Assembly: GCA_002293185.1 (NCBI GenBank)
Contig: DBCS01000009.1
Span: forward strand, 62,001-126,000
DNA from: Flavobacteriales bacterium UBA952
GTDB taxonomy: Bacteria > Bacteroidota > Bacteroidia > Flavobacteriales_D > Crocinitomicaceae
Direction: 5' to 3'
Length of the DNA: 64,000 bases
Part shown: piece after piece, positions 7,328 to 16,354 of the stretch
Layout of the letters: each line of letters begins with the position of its first letter
How positions within the stretch are numbered: position 1 is the stretch's first letter
Translations under genes and position numbers: made by a program
Notes under the pieces: generated by a model
The model's database searches: none
Seen by the model: the letters and a program-made list of their open reading frames with translations, nothing else
What the model was told of the DNA's origin: nothing

Positions 7328-8896
7328 TTAGAATCCTGGGTTCTGCTGTAGATTAGGATTGAGTACGATATCTGAAGTTGGGATTGGATACAAGTTGTAT
7401 TTTGAATCTGTACTAGATCCTGTGGCATCGCCACCTTTAAAGGCCCAAACATAAGAAGCTCCTGTAAACTGATCGAAACGAATCAAGTCAGTACGACGCG
7501 TACACTCCCAATTTAACTCTCTTGCACGCTCGTCTAAGAAATCTTGCGTCACCAAACTCGTAAAGTTATGGGAAGCATCTCCGTAAGCACGCTCACGAAT
7601 TCTGTTCATGTATACAAGCGCAGTGCTTTGGTCTCCGGTTCTAAATTTAGCTTCGGCATACATTAAGAAAACATCGGCCAAGCGGAACATTGGGAAATCG
7701 ACATCGACATGAGCTGAAGTAGCGTTATTGGAGCCATTTAAGCCATCTTTTGTCTTGTTCTTGAATTTGGGGTTTGGATAACCTTGAATGAAGGTACTCA
7801 TGCTTGTGATATCCATCTGATGACCCGTGGTATAGAACATCCAGCGCGAATCTTCAGTGGTATCAGTAAATTTCTCGATAAACTGTTTTGTGGCGCGGTT
7901 TCCTGCCCACTTGCCATTGACACCGTAGTCTGCAGCAACCATTGAACCACCAAGTGTAGAGCAAATCAAGAAGGTCGTGCCTCCCCAAGTTTGCGCATAC
8001 AAACCGTCGTATACAACAGGGAAAATGATTTCTGGCGACGTGTGGTTGTCTGCTAAGAAAATATCTTGGTAGACGTCATCGAGTTGAAATACGTTGGTAT
8101 TTATGATTTTTTCACAATACGAAGCACAATCGGAGTAACGAGCCGTCCCAGTATATACTTCTGCATTGAGGTATATTTTTGCCATCAGGGCATGAGCAGC
8201 ACTTTGTGAGGCACGGCCATAGGCTACAGAAGATGCTGGAGTAAGTTCGTCTTCAATGGCTTTGATTTCTGATTCGATGTATTCAAACAGTGCTGCGCGC
8301 TGAATTTGCTCTGGTGTAAATGCACCAACGCGGTCTTCTTCGGTTACAAAAGGTACGTTACCGAATAAATCCATAGCGTGGTAATACGCCAAAGCACGCA
8401 AGAAACGCGCTTCATTGCGCATGGTTACGATCTGATTGACTTGAGCTGCTGAGAAGCCACGTTCATTGAGCTTTTCATCGCGCGTTTGCCAAATGAACTC
8501 GTTACAAAGGGTTATTTGATAGAAAATACGGTAGTACATTCCTTTGACCCAAACGTTGTCTGCATTCCATTCTGATTTGTTCAGATCGGGAATACCCGGG
8601 TCATTCCAACCACAAATTGCTTCGTCTGTAGGTAATTCTTGCAAATTCCAAAGAACGCGTACATATGCCGAGAATCCTTCGTCGATGCCCGCAATATCAG
8701 CCTGCCCGGCAGGACCTTGGTTGCCGGTCATAGACATGCCAGAATATAACTTGGCAAGTACTTTGATGTAGTTGTCAGGGTCGCTGTAGACTGCCTCTGC
8801 ATTGAGGCCGTATTTAGGGTTCTGATCTAGATTTTTGCCACAAGCGCCTAACAAAAGTACGCTGGCAAATAAGGTGTAAGTTACTAATCTTTTCAT
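7328..8896 (-). CDS. susD: SusD/RagB-family starch-binding outer-membrane lipoprotein
   Basis: A 522-residue lipoprotein whose signal peptide ends LLLGAC, with the acylated cysteine at residue 19. The body is helix-rich with the SusD/RagB N-terminal region (residues about 20-210, including NEARFLRALAYYHAMDLFGNVP) and a C-terminal domain ending NLYPIPTSDIVLNPNLQQNPGF, a typical SusD ending. SusD caps the SusC barrel at the cell surface and captures oligosaccharides. The gene starts 10 bases after the susC stop. The glucan substrate is inferred from the neighbouring amylases. The symbol is by analogy to the B. thetaiotaomicron starch system. Confidence 0.93.
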   Translation of the reverse strand: MKRLVTYTLFASVLLLGACGKNLDQNPKYGLNAEAVYSDPDNYIKVLAKLYSGMSMTGNQGPAGQADIAGIDEGFSAYVRVLWNLQELPTDEAICGWNDPGIPDLNKSEWNADNVWVKGMYYRIFYQITLCNEFIWQTRDEKLNERGFSAAQVNQIVTMRNEARFLRALAYYHAMDLFGNVPFVTEEDRVGAFTPEQIQRAALFEYIESEIKAIEDELTPASSVAYGRASQSAAHALMAKIYLNAEVYTGTARYSDCASYCEKIINTNVFQLDDVYQDIFLADNHTSPEIIFPVVYDGLYAQTWGGTTFLICSTLGGSMVAADYGVNGKWAGNRATKQFIEKFTDTTEDSRWMFYTTGHQMDITSMSTFIQGYPNPKFKNKTKDGLNGSNNATSAHVDVDFPMFRLADVFLMYAEAKFRTGDQSTALVYMNRIRERAYGDASHNFTSLVTQDFLDERARELNWECTRRTDLIRFDQFTGASYVWAFKGGDATGSSTDSKYNLYPIPTSDIVLNPNLQQNPGF

Positions 8897-8906
8897 GGTT
8901 CAAAAA

Positions 8907-11900
8907 TTAGAAATCAAAGGTGAGGTTAAGAGAATAAACGCGTGGACGAGGGTAAAAATTGTTGTCGATACCTCCGCCAATTTCTGGGTCTTGACCCGCA
9001 TATTTAGTGACAACAAATGCATTTTGTACTACAAAGTTGACGTTGAGGCCTACTTTTTCTTTGGCGAAGCCGAGTTTGCCAAAGTTGTAGCCAACGTTAA
9101 TGAAGTCCATGCGCAAGAAGTTAGCACTTTCTAGGTAATGGTCGGACATGAGCTGATTTGGTGTGGTGCGCTGCACTTCGTCTTGGTAGTACAACGAGCT
9201 GATATTATTGAGGTATTTTTTAGTTCCATCTACTGTTTGGAAAGTTGCACTGTTGGAGTGAATGTTATTGTAGATGGTTGCACCAAGTTCTGCACGGGCA
9301 GAGAAACCTGCATACCATTTTTTATATTGGAAGTTTAAGGCTGTTCCGAAGAACATTAATGGAGCAGCCTGGCCTCTGTAGTAGCGGTCCTTGACATTGA
9401 TAATGCCGTCGCCGTTTTGATCTACAAAAGCATTGGTGTCTTTCCATTTGTCTAGTGCAGTTACTTGACCGTCTCCGTTAAGGTCGATATTGGCTAATGA
9501 GCCAACTTCAATTATGCGCCCTTGAGAATCGTATTGTTGCTCGAGTACAAAGAAAGAGAAGGTTGGATAACCAATCTGGTGTGCTTGAATGGTGTTGCCA
9601 ATACCGCCGCCGATACCGCCGATTAGCACCCCTGGAGAGGTGGTGTCTAAAACTTGGGAAAGTTTCAAAACTTCGTTTCGGTTGTAAGTACCGTTGATAG
9701 ACCAGTCTAAACGCATGTCTTTGGTTGCAATAAGCCCTGTATTGATTGATACCTCAATACCTCTGTTCTGCATGGCGCCTACATTGGTTAAAATTTCATT
9801 GGTGAAGTTCGTACCCGCAGGCACAGGAACAGTTGCCAATAAATCGCGGGTATCTTTCTGGTACACATCTAGGCTACCCGAAAAACGGTCATTTTTGAAT
9901 CCAAAATCCAAACCAACGTTATAAGAAGTTGTGGTTTCCCATTTCAAATTTGCATCAAAACCTGCTGGGCGAAGCACTTGATAGTACTGACCTCCAAAAG
10001 CATATTGTGCGGTAGTAGCACCTTCAAAGTAGTTACCTATATAGGCGTAGTCGCCGATTCCGTCTTGCTGGCCCGTTACACCCCAACCTGCACGAAGCTT
10101 GAGCATATTAATGGTTTTGCTGTTCTTGAGAAAGTCTTCTTCGGAGATCATCCAGGCTGCTGATGCAGCAGGGAAAATACCCCAGCGGGTGTCTGGACTA
10201 AAACGAGAAGAACCGTCGCGACGAACAGATACGTTGACAATATATTTGCCGGCATAGTTGTAAATAGCTCTTCCATAGTAAGACATCAAAACGTTTCTAG
10301 TGTAGAAAGGAAATGCTGCTTCTGGCTGAATGATACTGTCTAGCGCTTCGTTGTTCCAAGTCGGGAAATTAGGGCTCTCGGTGTCCCAATCTTGATAGGA
10401 GTAACCGCCAACGAGTTCCAAAGTTTGGTTTTCCCACTTTGACCCAGAGTTGTAACTCAAGTAAGATTCAAAGAGCTTATTGGTTTTTGTGGTGCGGTAC
10501 TTACTGTAGCGGCCGTTGGTAAAATAACCAGAAGCTGAAGTGGCAGGGGTCATGGTATAACCTGTTCCTTCGGAGTAGTCACCACCTACGTTCACGGTCG
10601 CTTTAAGCGCTGGCATGGACGGAAGATTGTAAGTAAGCTTGGCATTAGCAATGGCACGGTTTACCTTACTTTGATCTGTAGATTGCTCAATTAATCCCAA
10701 AGGATTACGTGCCGATAGTGTGTTTGGTTTGTTGTTGTCTATCCATTCAAAATAACCGCCGTAAGCCTCAGACCCCGAATAAATGGGCTGCGTTGGATCA
10801 AAGAAAGCGGCGCCTAAAGCACCTCTGTTCGCAAAGAAAGAAGCCGTTTGCACATATTTGACATTGGCTTCTATTTGTAAGGTTTTATCCAATAAGCTTG
10901 GATTCATGTTTAAGCCAACAGAGGTGCGCGCAAACTGATCGCGTTTTAAAATACCGTTGTCAATGCGGTTTCCGACAGATAAACGGTAAGGAAAATTCTT
11001 GATGCCACCTGTGATGGAGACGTTGTTGTCGGTTACGATTGCATTGCGGAATACTTGCTTTTGCCAATCTGTACTGGAGTCTCCGAGGAGTGCAATTTGT
11101 TGGGCCGTCCCTTTTGAGTTCACTAAATTACGTAGGGAATCTGCACTCAAGACATCAAAATATTTAGCGATCGTAGATACTGATGTTTTCGAGTCCAACA
11201 CGACTTTAACATCATTGGATGCCGAACCGCGCTTTGTGGTAATGAGGATGACGCCATTTGCTGCTCGAGAACCGTAGATAGCTGTTGCAGAGGCATCTTT
11301 TAATACCACAAAGGAGGCAATGTCATTAGGGTTAATCAAAGATAACGGGTTAGCTGCGCCTGCAATACCGCCGTTGTCTAGCGGAACGCCGTCCACAACG
11401 ATAAGTGGGTCGTTGGAGGCATTAATGGAAGTTCCTCCGCGCAAACGTAGCGTACTTCCAGAACCAGGGGCGCCGTCATTGGAGGTAACTTTAAGACCCG
11501 CAACCTTACCCATTACCAATTGCTCTGGCGAAGCTAAAGAACCTTGTACAAAATTCTTTTCATTGATAACCGTTGCCGAACCAGTGAGGTCTTTGGTGCG
11601 TTGCGTACCATAACCAATAACGACAACATCGCCTATATCTTGTGTTTTTGATGCGAACTGAAAATCATTGGTTACCATCTGGTTAGCAACAACCGTTACT
11701 TCGTCTGACTGTGGAGCAAAGCCCATAAATTTATAGGTGAGCTTGTAAGTTCCTGCTTGAAGGCCTTTGATTTCATAGTATCCTTTGTCGTCGGATACAG
11801 CGCCCTTGCCTTGGCCTTCCACTAATACCGAAGCATTAAAAAGTGGAATTCCTGCAGCGTCTTTGATGGTTCCTCTAATTCCGGTTTGAGCGAGTGCCCC

Positions 11901-11960
11901 AACCGTAAATCCAAGAAACACCAATAGCGCAAAAAAACTTGTAGTAGTTTTCAATTGCAT
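8907..11960 (-). CDS. susC: SusC/RagA-family TonB-dependent outer-membrane transporter
   Basis: A 1017-residue protein. It has a signal peptide (1-24, ending GALA), a carboxypeptidase-regulatory-like domain (26-110), and a SusC signature VVVIGYGTQRTKDLTGS (about 112-128). A TonB plug follows with LRLRGGTSINASNDPLIVVDG near 168-188, then a large beta-barrel ending YSLNLTFDF with a terminal aromatic residue. It imports oligosaccharides across the outer membrane using TonB energy. It has its own promoter, overlapped by a strong dyad (12011-12043), so susCD can be regulated separately from the upstream enzyme genes. Confidence 0.96.
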   Translation of the reverse strand: MQLKTTTSFFALLVFLGFTVGALAQTGIRGTIKDAAGIPLFNASVLVEGQGKGAVSDDKGYYEIKGLQAGTYKLTYKFMGFAPQSDEVTVVANQMVTNDFQFASKTQDIGDVVVIGYGTQRTKDLTGSATVINEKNFVQGSLASPEQLVMGKVAGLKVTSNDGAPGSGSTLRLRGGTSINASNDPLIVVDGVPLDNGGIAGAANPLSLINPNDIASFVVLKDASATAIYGSRAANGVILITTKRGSASNDVKVVLDSKTSVSTIAKYFDVLSADSLRNLVNSKGTAQQIALLGDSSTDWQKQVFRNAIVTDNNVSITGGIKNFPYRLSVGNRIDNGILKRDQFARTSVGLNMNPSLLDKTLQIEANVKYVQTASFFANRGALGAAFFDPTQPIYSGSEAYGGYFEWIDNNKPNTLSARNPLGLIEQSTDQSKVNRAIANAKLTYNLPSMPALKATVNVGGDYSEGTGYTMTPATSASGYFTNGRYSKYRTTKTNKLFESYLSYNSGSKWENQTLELVGGYSYQDWDTESPNFPTWNNEALDSIIQPEAAFPFYTRNVLMSYYGRAIYNYAGKYIVNVSVRRDGSSRFSPDTRWGIFPAASAAWMISEEDFLKNSKTINMLKLRAGWGVTGQQDGIGDYAYIGNYFEGATTAQYAFGGQYYQVLRPAGFDANLKWETTTSYNVGLDFGFKNDRFSGSLDVYQKDTRDLLATVPVPAGTNFTNEILTNVGAMQNRGIEVSINTGLIATKDMRLDWSINGTYNRNEVLKLSQVLDTTSPGVLIGGIGGGIGNTIQAHQIGYPTFSFFVLEQQYDSQGRIIEVGSLANIDLNGDGQVTALDKWKDTNAFVDQNGDGIINVKDRYYRGQAAPLMFFGTALNFQYKKWYAGFSARAELGATIYNNIHSNSATFQTVDGTKKYLNNISSLYYQDEVQRTTPNQLMSDHYLESANFLRMDFINVGYNFGKLGFAKEKVGLNVNFVVQNAFVVTKYAGQDPEIGGGIDNNFYPRPRVYSLNLTFDF

Positions 11961-11996
11961 AGTTTTCGTTTTTGCGTTAATAACAGATTAATCAGT

Positions 11997-12026
11997 CAAA
12001 TATATTTTATTTTTTCTTAATGTCAA
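11997..12026 (-). promoter_or_regulatory. Promoter of susCD
   Basis: Read on the minus strand, TTG (12026-12024), 19 bases, then TATATTTG (12004-11997). Spacing and boxes match the Bacteroidota consensus. The leader to the susC ATG is 36 bases. The -33 element is part of the palindrome TGTCAACTTGACA. Confidence 0.75.
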
Positions 12027-12043
12027 GTTGACACTCAGAAAAA
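12011..12043. promoter_or_regulatory. Dyad operator candidate at the susC promoter
   Basis: A perfect 13-base palindrome with one central base, TGTCAAGTTGACA (12021-12033), overlaps the -33 region. Flanking TTTTTCT and AGAAAAA extend the symmetry, so 14 of 16 half-site positions match across 33 bases. A near-identical core (TGTCAGATTGACA) occurs upstream of the starch-binding gene at 21682-21694. A shared regulator is inferred. Confidence 0.65.
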
Positions 12044-12047
12044 GTTA

Positions 12048-14507
12048 TCACCATTTGAGCGCTATATTCGATGTAGTTTGTTGAATATTTAGATAAACAG
12101 AATGATGAATTTTCAAAGTTTGGTTGTTTTCATCATAAGTAAAATGGGCATTCTTACCATCTATATTTACACTTTTTGGCGCTTGATTGGTATGAACGCG
12201 CAATTCAAATTGGAAAGCCTTTTCCGTTAGTTGTGAACCATAACTTGCTTGGAATTCGAGCTTGCAAAGATCCTTTGATTTTAAGGAGTTACAGTATAAT
12301 TTTTTCGCTAAATTTTTCGATTCAGCATCAGCGGTATAGCCGTCGTCTTCATACCAAGTAAAACTAGAATTAAATTCAGACGCGTCACGATCTACGTAGT
12401 AATGTAAAACCACTTTGGTGTCTTCGTAATTGTCTGTACTCTGTATGACAGGACTCATCGGTACAAAAGAACCCGAACGCACGAAAACAGGGATATGATG
12501 AAGCGTTTTTGACGTAGAAACAACATTAAAATTACCCTCATTGGTCATATTTACCTTGGATTTTACAACCAAACGACCAGTAGCCAATTCAAACCAAGAT
12601 GCGTCTGATGGCAGTTTTGTTTCATAGGATTTACTTTTACTCGAATCAAGTGAATCGGTTATGGCATGTACCAGAAATGCCGGTCCCCACATATACGTTT
12701 CTGCTTCAACAAATGACCATTTTGCATTCGGGAACTCCATAAAAATTGGCCGCAACAATGGGGTGCCTTTGATTGCATTCTCATAAGCCAAACTGTAGTT
12801 ATATGGCAATAGCTGATAACGCAACTCAATAGCTGCCTTGGCCAATGCCTTGGTTTGTTCGTCTTTGAAAATGGCTTCGCTCGGTTCTTCTTGCTGCGCA
12901 TGAGGTCTAAATACTGGCTGAAACACCCCGTATTGCAACCACCGCACATAGAGTTCCGGATCTTTGTTAGCACCAGCAAAACCTCCGAGGTCAGAGTGCA
13001 TGTAGGCCATGCCCTGAAGGCCCATTTGCATGGAAATTTCCATCTGAGGTTTCAGCCCGCCCCAAGTCCTATTGACATCTCCGGACCAGGGCACCATACC
13101 AAAGCGCTGAGATCCTGAATAACCTGCGCGCATTAAAATAAACGGACGCTCGGTAGGGTAGTCTTGTTGGTATCCTTCATAAAGCAAGCGCGCCCAATCG
13201 TGGCCGTAGATATTATGAACTTCATCAGCCCATTTATCGCCGTGCTTCAGCGTTGTCGGATGTACTTCGGGCTCTCCGAGATCTCCCCAGACTCCTGCAG
13301 CACCGTAATTATGTAGTTTTTTATAAATCTGCCAAAACCAAACACGGCCCTCTGGTTTGTATAAATCAATGAGGCCCGTATTGCCAAAATAAAAATCATA
13401 ACGAAAAGAGTTGCCCAAAGTGTCTGTTCCTAAAATCTTTTTTTGATCGGCTTCTTGCCAATTTTTTGAAGTAGTGAGCACAAAAGGCTCCGTAATCAAA
13501 ACTGTTTTTACGTTTTGCTTTCTAAAATCGGCAATCATTTGCGCTCCATTCGGAAAAGAATCTCTGAAGAACTCAAAGTTTCCAAGTGTACCTTGAATGT
13601 CTTTTCCAAACCAATAGAGGTCAAAAACAATGGCGTCTAGCGGAATTTGTTGTTTTCTGAACTCGTTCACCACGACCCTGGCTTCTTGCTCAGAATGATA
13701 GCCAAAACGACTCGAAAAATTACCGAGTGTCCAACGCGCCGGCAAGGGCTGCTTCCCTGTTAAGTTAGTGAGTTGCTCGGTCAATTGTTTCCAGTCATCG
13801 GCCACAAGAACTTGGTAACGCATCGGGCCGCCAATGACTTCATAAGTGAGTTTATTCTCTTTTTTTGCATCTAAATCGAGGTAGCCAATTTGTGGATTAT
13901 CAAAATGAATCGCATAACACTGATCGGAAATCACAATAGGCATCGTGAAATTCATGAGTTCTGAATGGGTCTCGTATCCATAATGCGCGCGATTGTACAA
14001 TTGCAAACGGTAACCCCTGCGGTTCATACCAAGTGCCCTAGCTCCGGCACCCATGAGCTGCTCTTGTGCGTCAAGATTTAGTTGAATTTGAGGCGTCTCT
14101 TTGAGTTGATAACCCATGGCCTCTGAAGTAACTTGCTTGCCTTGATACCAATAACTAATTTGAAATGGCTCCATTTGAATGCGCGCTGAGATGGCTGCTT
14201 TGTTCAATGGTAACTGATAGGCAACAATTTTACCGTTTTCTTTGACTTCATCATATAATTTATCCGAAAGAATCGGTTTCATAATCACGGCATGAGAGGG
14301 TTCGATATTTACAACTTTCCCTAGCGGTATAAAAGTAGTTTCGATGATATTTCTTGAATAAAATTGGATCACATATGTCCCATCAGAAACCTTTACCTCA
14401 CAACCTTTGGCATTTGGATTGAACGAGATAAATTTGCGGTTTGGGTTTTGAGCGTGGAGCTGTAATCCGAATAAAGAAATACAGCATAGCAGAAAGTACT
14501 TTGCCAT
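12048..14507 (-). CDS. GH31 alpha-glucosidase, probably periplasmic
   Basis: An 819-residue protein with a signal peptide (1-19, ending LQLHA) and no T9SS domain, so a periplasmic location is expected. The N-terminal beta domain (about 30-240) precedes a GH31 barrel with DAIVFDLYWFGKD (291-303). The nucleophile motif is GVWGDLGEPE (405-414, catalytic Asp 409), and the acid/base region is PWSGDVNRTW (473-482, Asp 477). A C-terminal beta-sandwich and DUF5110-like end follow. GH31 alpha-glucosidases release glucose from maltooligosaccharides. The start lies two bases after the upstream GH13 stop. It ends 88 bases before the susC start. Confidence 0.93.
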   Translation of the reverse strand: MAKYFLLCCISLFGLQLHAQNPNRKFISFNPNAKGCEVKVSDGTYVIQFYSRNIIETTFIPLGKVVNIEPSHAVIMKPILSDKLYDEVKENGKIVAYQLPLNKAAISARIQMEPFQISYWYQGKQVTSEAMGYQLKETPQIQLNLDAQEQLMGAGARALGMNRRGYRLQLYNRAHYGYETHSELMNFTMPIVISDQCYAIHFDNPQIGYLDLDAKKENKLTYEVIGGPMRYQVLVADDWKQLTEQLTNLTGKQPLPARWTLGNFSSRFGYHSEQEARVVVNEFRKQQIPLDAIVFDLYWFGKDIQGTLGNFEFFRDSFPNGAQMIADFRKQNVKTVLITEPFVLTTSKNWQEADQKKILGTDTLGNSFRYDFYFGNTGLIDLYKPEGRVWFWQIYKKLHNYGAAGVWGDLGEPEVHPTTLKHGDKWADEVHNIYGHDWARLLYEGYQQDYPTERPFILMRAGYSGSQRFGMVPWSGDVNRTWGGLKPQMEISMQMGLQGMAYMHSDLGGFAGANKDPELYVRWLQYGVFQPVFRPHAQQEEPSEAIFKDEQTKALAKAAIELRYQLLPYNYSLAYENAIKGTPLLRPIFMEFPNAKWSFVEAETYMWGPAFLVHAITDSLDSSKSKSYETKLPSDASWFELATGRLVVKSKVNMTNEGNFNVVSTSKTLHHIPVFVRSGSFVPMSPVIQSTDNYEDTKVVLHYYVDRDASEFNSSFTWYEDDGYTADAESKNLAKKLYCNSLKSKDLCKLEFQASYGSQLTEKAFQFELRVHTNQAPKSVNIDGKNAHFTYDENNQTLKIHHSVYLNIQQTTSNIALKW

Positions 14508-14509
14508 TA

Positions 14510-16354
14510 TTAGTTGTTTTTGAGCTGAATGATGTAAGCGGTTTTGGCCGGAATTTTTCCTGTTTTTTGTTCAAAATCAAAGGTTTGATTGGTCAGCACA
14601 TCGGTGCCAAAGTTAAATCCTTGTGTGCCCTCAGTAAAGCGGTCCCAAACCAATTCTTCTTCTTTTTCAGAATTATTCAGAATGATCATAATGACCTCTG
14701 GGTTCTTGCCTTCAGAATTTTCTGGTTTCAAATACCTAAAATAAACGTACACATTATTTTGAGGTACATATTGCAGCAGAGCGCCTTCATGAATGACTTT
14801 TTGCTCTTTTCTCCAGTTGAGTATGTTTTTTGTGAATTGATAATACGCTTCTTGTTCTATATTTCTTTCTTGCGAGGTTGCACCCTTGAAGAAGTCCCGA
14901 CGAATATCTGCATCACCAACGGCTTTGCTGCCGCGCATGCCAATTTCAGAGCCGTAATAGATTTGTGGAATTCCGCGTGTAGTGGCCACTAAAGTCAATG
15001 CCAATTTGTAATCAGCTAATGAGGAGTAGGTTTCGTTGAAGCGCTGGGTATCGTGATTTTCCATAAATACCAACAAATTCTTGGGATTTGCATATAAATA
15101 GTCTTGGGAGAAATTCTCATAAAAACGCACCATGCCTTGGTCCCAACCTTGTTCTTTTTCTTTGAAGGCTTGCATGATGGCATCGTGCAAAGTAAAATCC
15201 ATAACAGATGGCATATAACTGTTAAAGTGTTGTAGCGCACCAATTGGGCTATCCTTTTGCCAATAAGCCATCTGAGCTTGGTCGTGCATCCAAACCTCAC
15301 CAACGATATTCAAATTCGGATATTCATCCATGATTGCCTTGGTCCAGATTGCCGCGGCATCTTTATCATTGTATGAGTAGGTATCTACCCGCAAGCCGTC
15401 GAGATCTGCCCATTCAATCCACCAAATGGTATTCTGGATAAGGTAAGTGAGCAACAATGGATTATTTTGATTCATGTCGGGCATGGTAGTGTCAAACCAA
15501 CCATCGGCAGATGCCTTTTGGTCACTTTTTGACGCATAAGGGTCAAATTGTGTTGTGGTGCGGTAACTTGAACGCGTAAACTGATCAAACTGATGGATCC
15601 AAGTGTTGGTGGGTATATCTTGAATCATCCAGTGCTTGCTTGACCAATGGTTTGGCACTTCATCTTTAATGACTTTCAAACCCAACTGATGTGCCTTTTG
15701 AACAAGGGTTCTAAAGCTTTCATTTGTACCGTAACGCGGATCAACTTTGTAGAGATCCGATTGTGCATAACCATGGTAAGAATAAGTAGGCTCGTTGTCT
15801 TCTAAGAATGGCGTCATCCAAATAGTAGTTGCGCCTAAATCTTTGATGTAGGCTAGGCGGTCTTCCACGCCTTTTAAATCGCCACCATGACGCCCGCCTG
15901 GCAAATTAACATTGGCTTGCTCTTTGGTAGATGGATGGCTGTCGTTGGAAGGGTCTCCGTTTGCAAAACGATCAGGCATTAATAAATAAACCACATCTTG
16001 GCTTGTGAAACTATTTCGATAGTGAGAATGCTGCTTCCTTTCAAGTAAGGTGAATACATGTGTTGCAACCTCTTTTTTGTTGTCCATAAGACGAATTGGG
16101 TAAGGCCCCGCTACTTTTCCCTGGGTTTCAAGTGTTACAAAAATATAATTAGGGTTTTCCGTTCGAACTTCCTCTAGGATGGCAAGCCCTGCAACTTCTA
16201 CTTTATATTTAGCGATATCCTTACCGTATAATAACACCTGAACCTGATGCTGCTGCATCCCTGCCCACCAATTGGCAGGTTCTACATGTTGTAGAATCTG
16301 GGCTTGGAAATTAAAAACAATAAAAAGTACGGCAAGAAGACTATTCCATTTCAT
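14510..16354 (-). CDS. GH13 neopullulanase/cyclomaltodextrinase-like amylase, probably periplasmic
   Basis: A 614-residue protein from ATG 16354 (MKWNSLLAVLF signal peptide). An upstream in-frame codon at 16381 lacks a signal peptide in the right place and is less likely. An N-terminal immunoglobulin-like maltodextrinase domain (about 20-105) precedes the GH13 barrel. The barrel has DEVPNH (231-236), the nucleophile Asp 324 in GLRVDTYSY, acid/base Glu 353 in IVGEVW and Asp 435 in ENHDTQRF. The enzyme type resembles SusA, which hydrolyses imported alpha-glucan oligosaccharides in the periplasm. There is no sorting domain. It overlaps the end of the CotH-like gene by 14 bases, so it is translationally coupled to it. 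Confidence 0.93.
   Translation of the reverse strand: MKWNSLLAVLFIVFNFQAQILQHVEPANWWAGMQQHQVQVLLYGKDIAKYKVEVAGLAILEEVRTENPNYIFVTLETQGKVAGPYPIRLMDNKKEVATHVFTLLERKQHSHYRNSFTSQDVVYLLMPDRFANGDPSNDSHPSTKEQANVNLPGGRHGGDLKGVEDRLAYIKDLGATTIWMTPFLEDNEPTYSYHGYAQSDLYKVDPRYGTNESFRTLVQKAHQLGLKVIKDEVPNHWSSKHWMIQDIPTNTWIHQFDQFTRSSYRTTTQFDPYASKSDQKASADGWFDTTMPDMNQNNPLLLTYLIQNTIWWIEWADLDGLRVDTYSYNDKDAAAIWTKAIMDEYPNLNIVGEVWMHDQAQMAYWQKDSPIGALQHFNSYMPSVMDFTLHDAIMQAFKEKEQGWDQGMVRFYENFSQDYLYANPKNLLVFMENHDTQRFNETYSSLADYKLALTLVATTRGIPQIYYGSEIGMRGSKAVGDADIRRDFFKGATSQERNIEQEAYYQFTKNILNWRKEQKVIHEGALLQYVPQNNVYVYFRYLKPENSEGKNPEVIMIILNNSEKEEELVWDRFTEGTQGFNFGTDVLTNQTFDFEQKTGKIPAKTAYIIQLKNN

Noticed and set aside
12011..12043. 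The susC dyad as a terminator of the GH31 gene
   Set aside because: On the minus strand it is followed by an A-rich tract rather than a T run, and it overlaps a good promoter.
14441..14992. Plus-strand frame of 183 codons
   Set aside because: It lies antisense to the GH13 and GH31 genes. It has no promoter and low-complexity F/L-rich content, and is a shadow of the coding strand.
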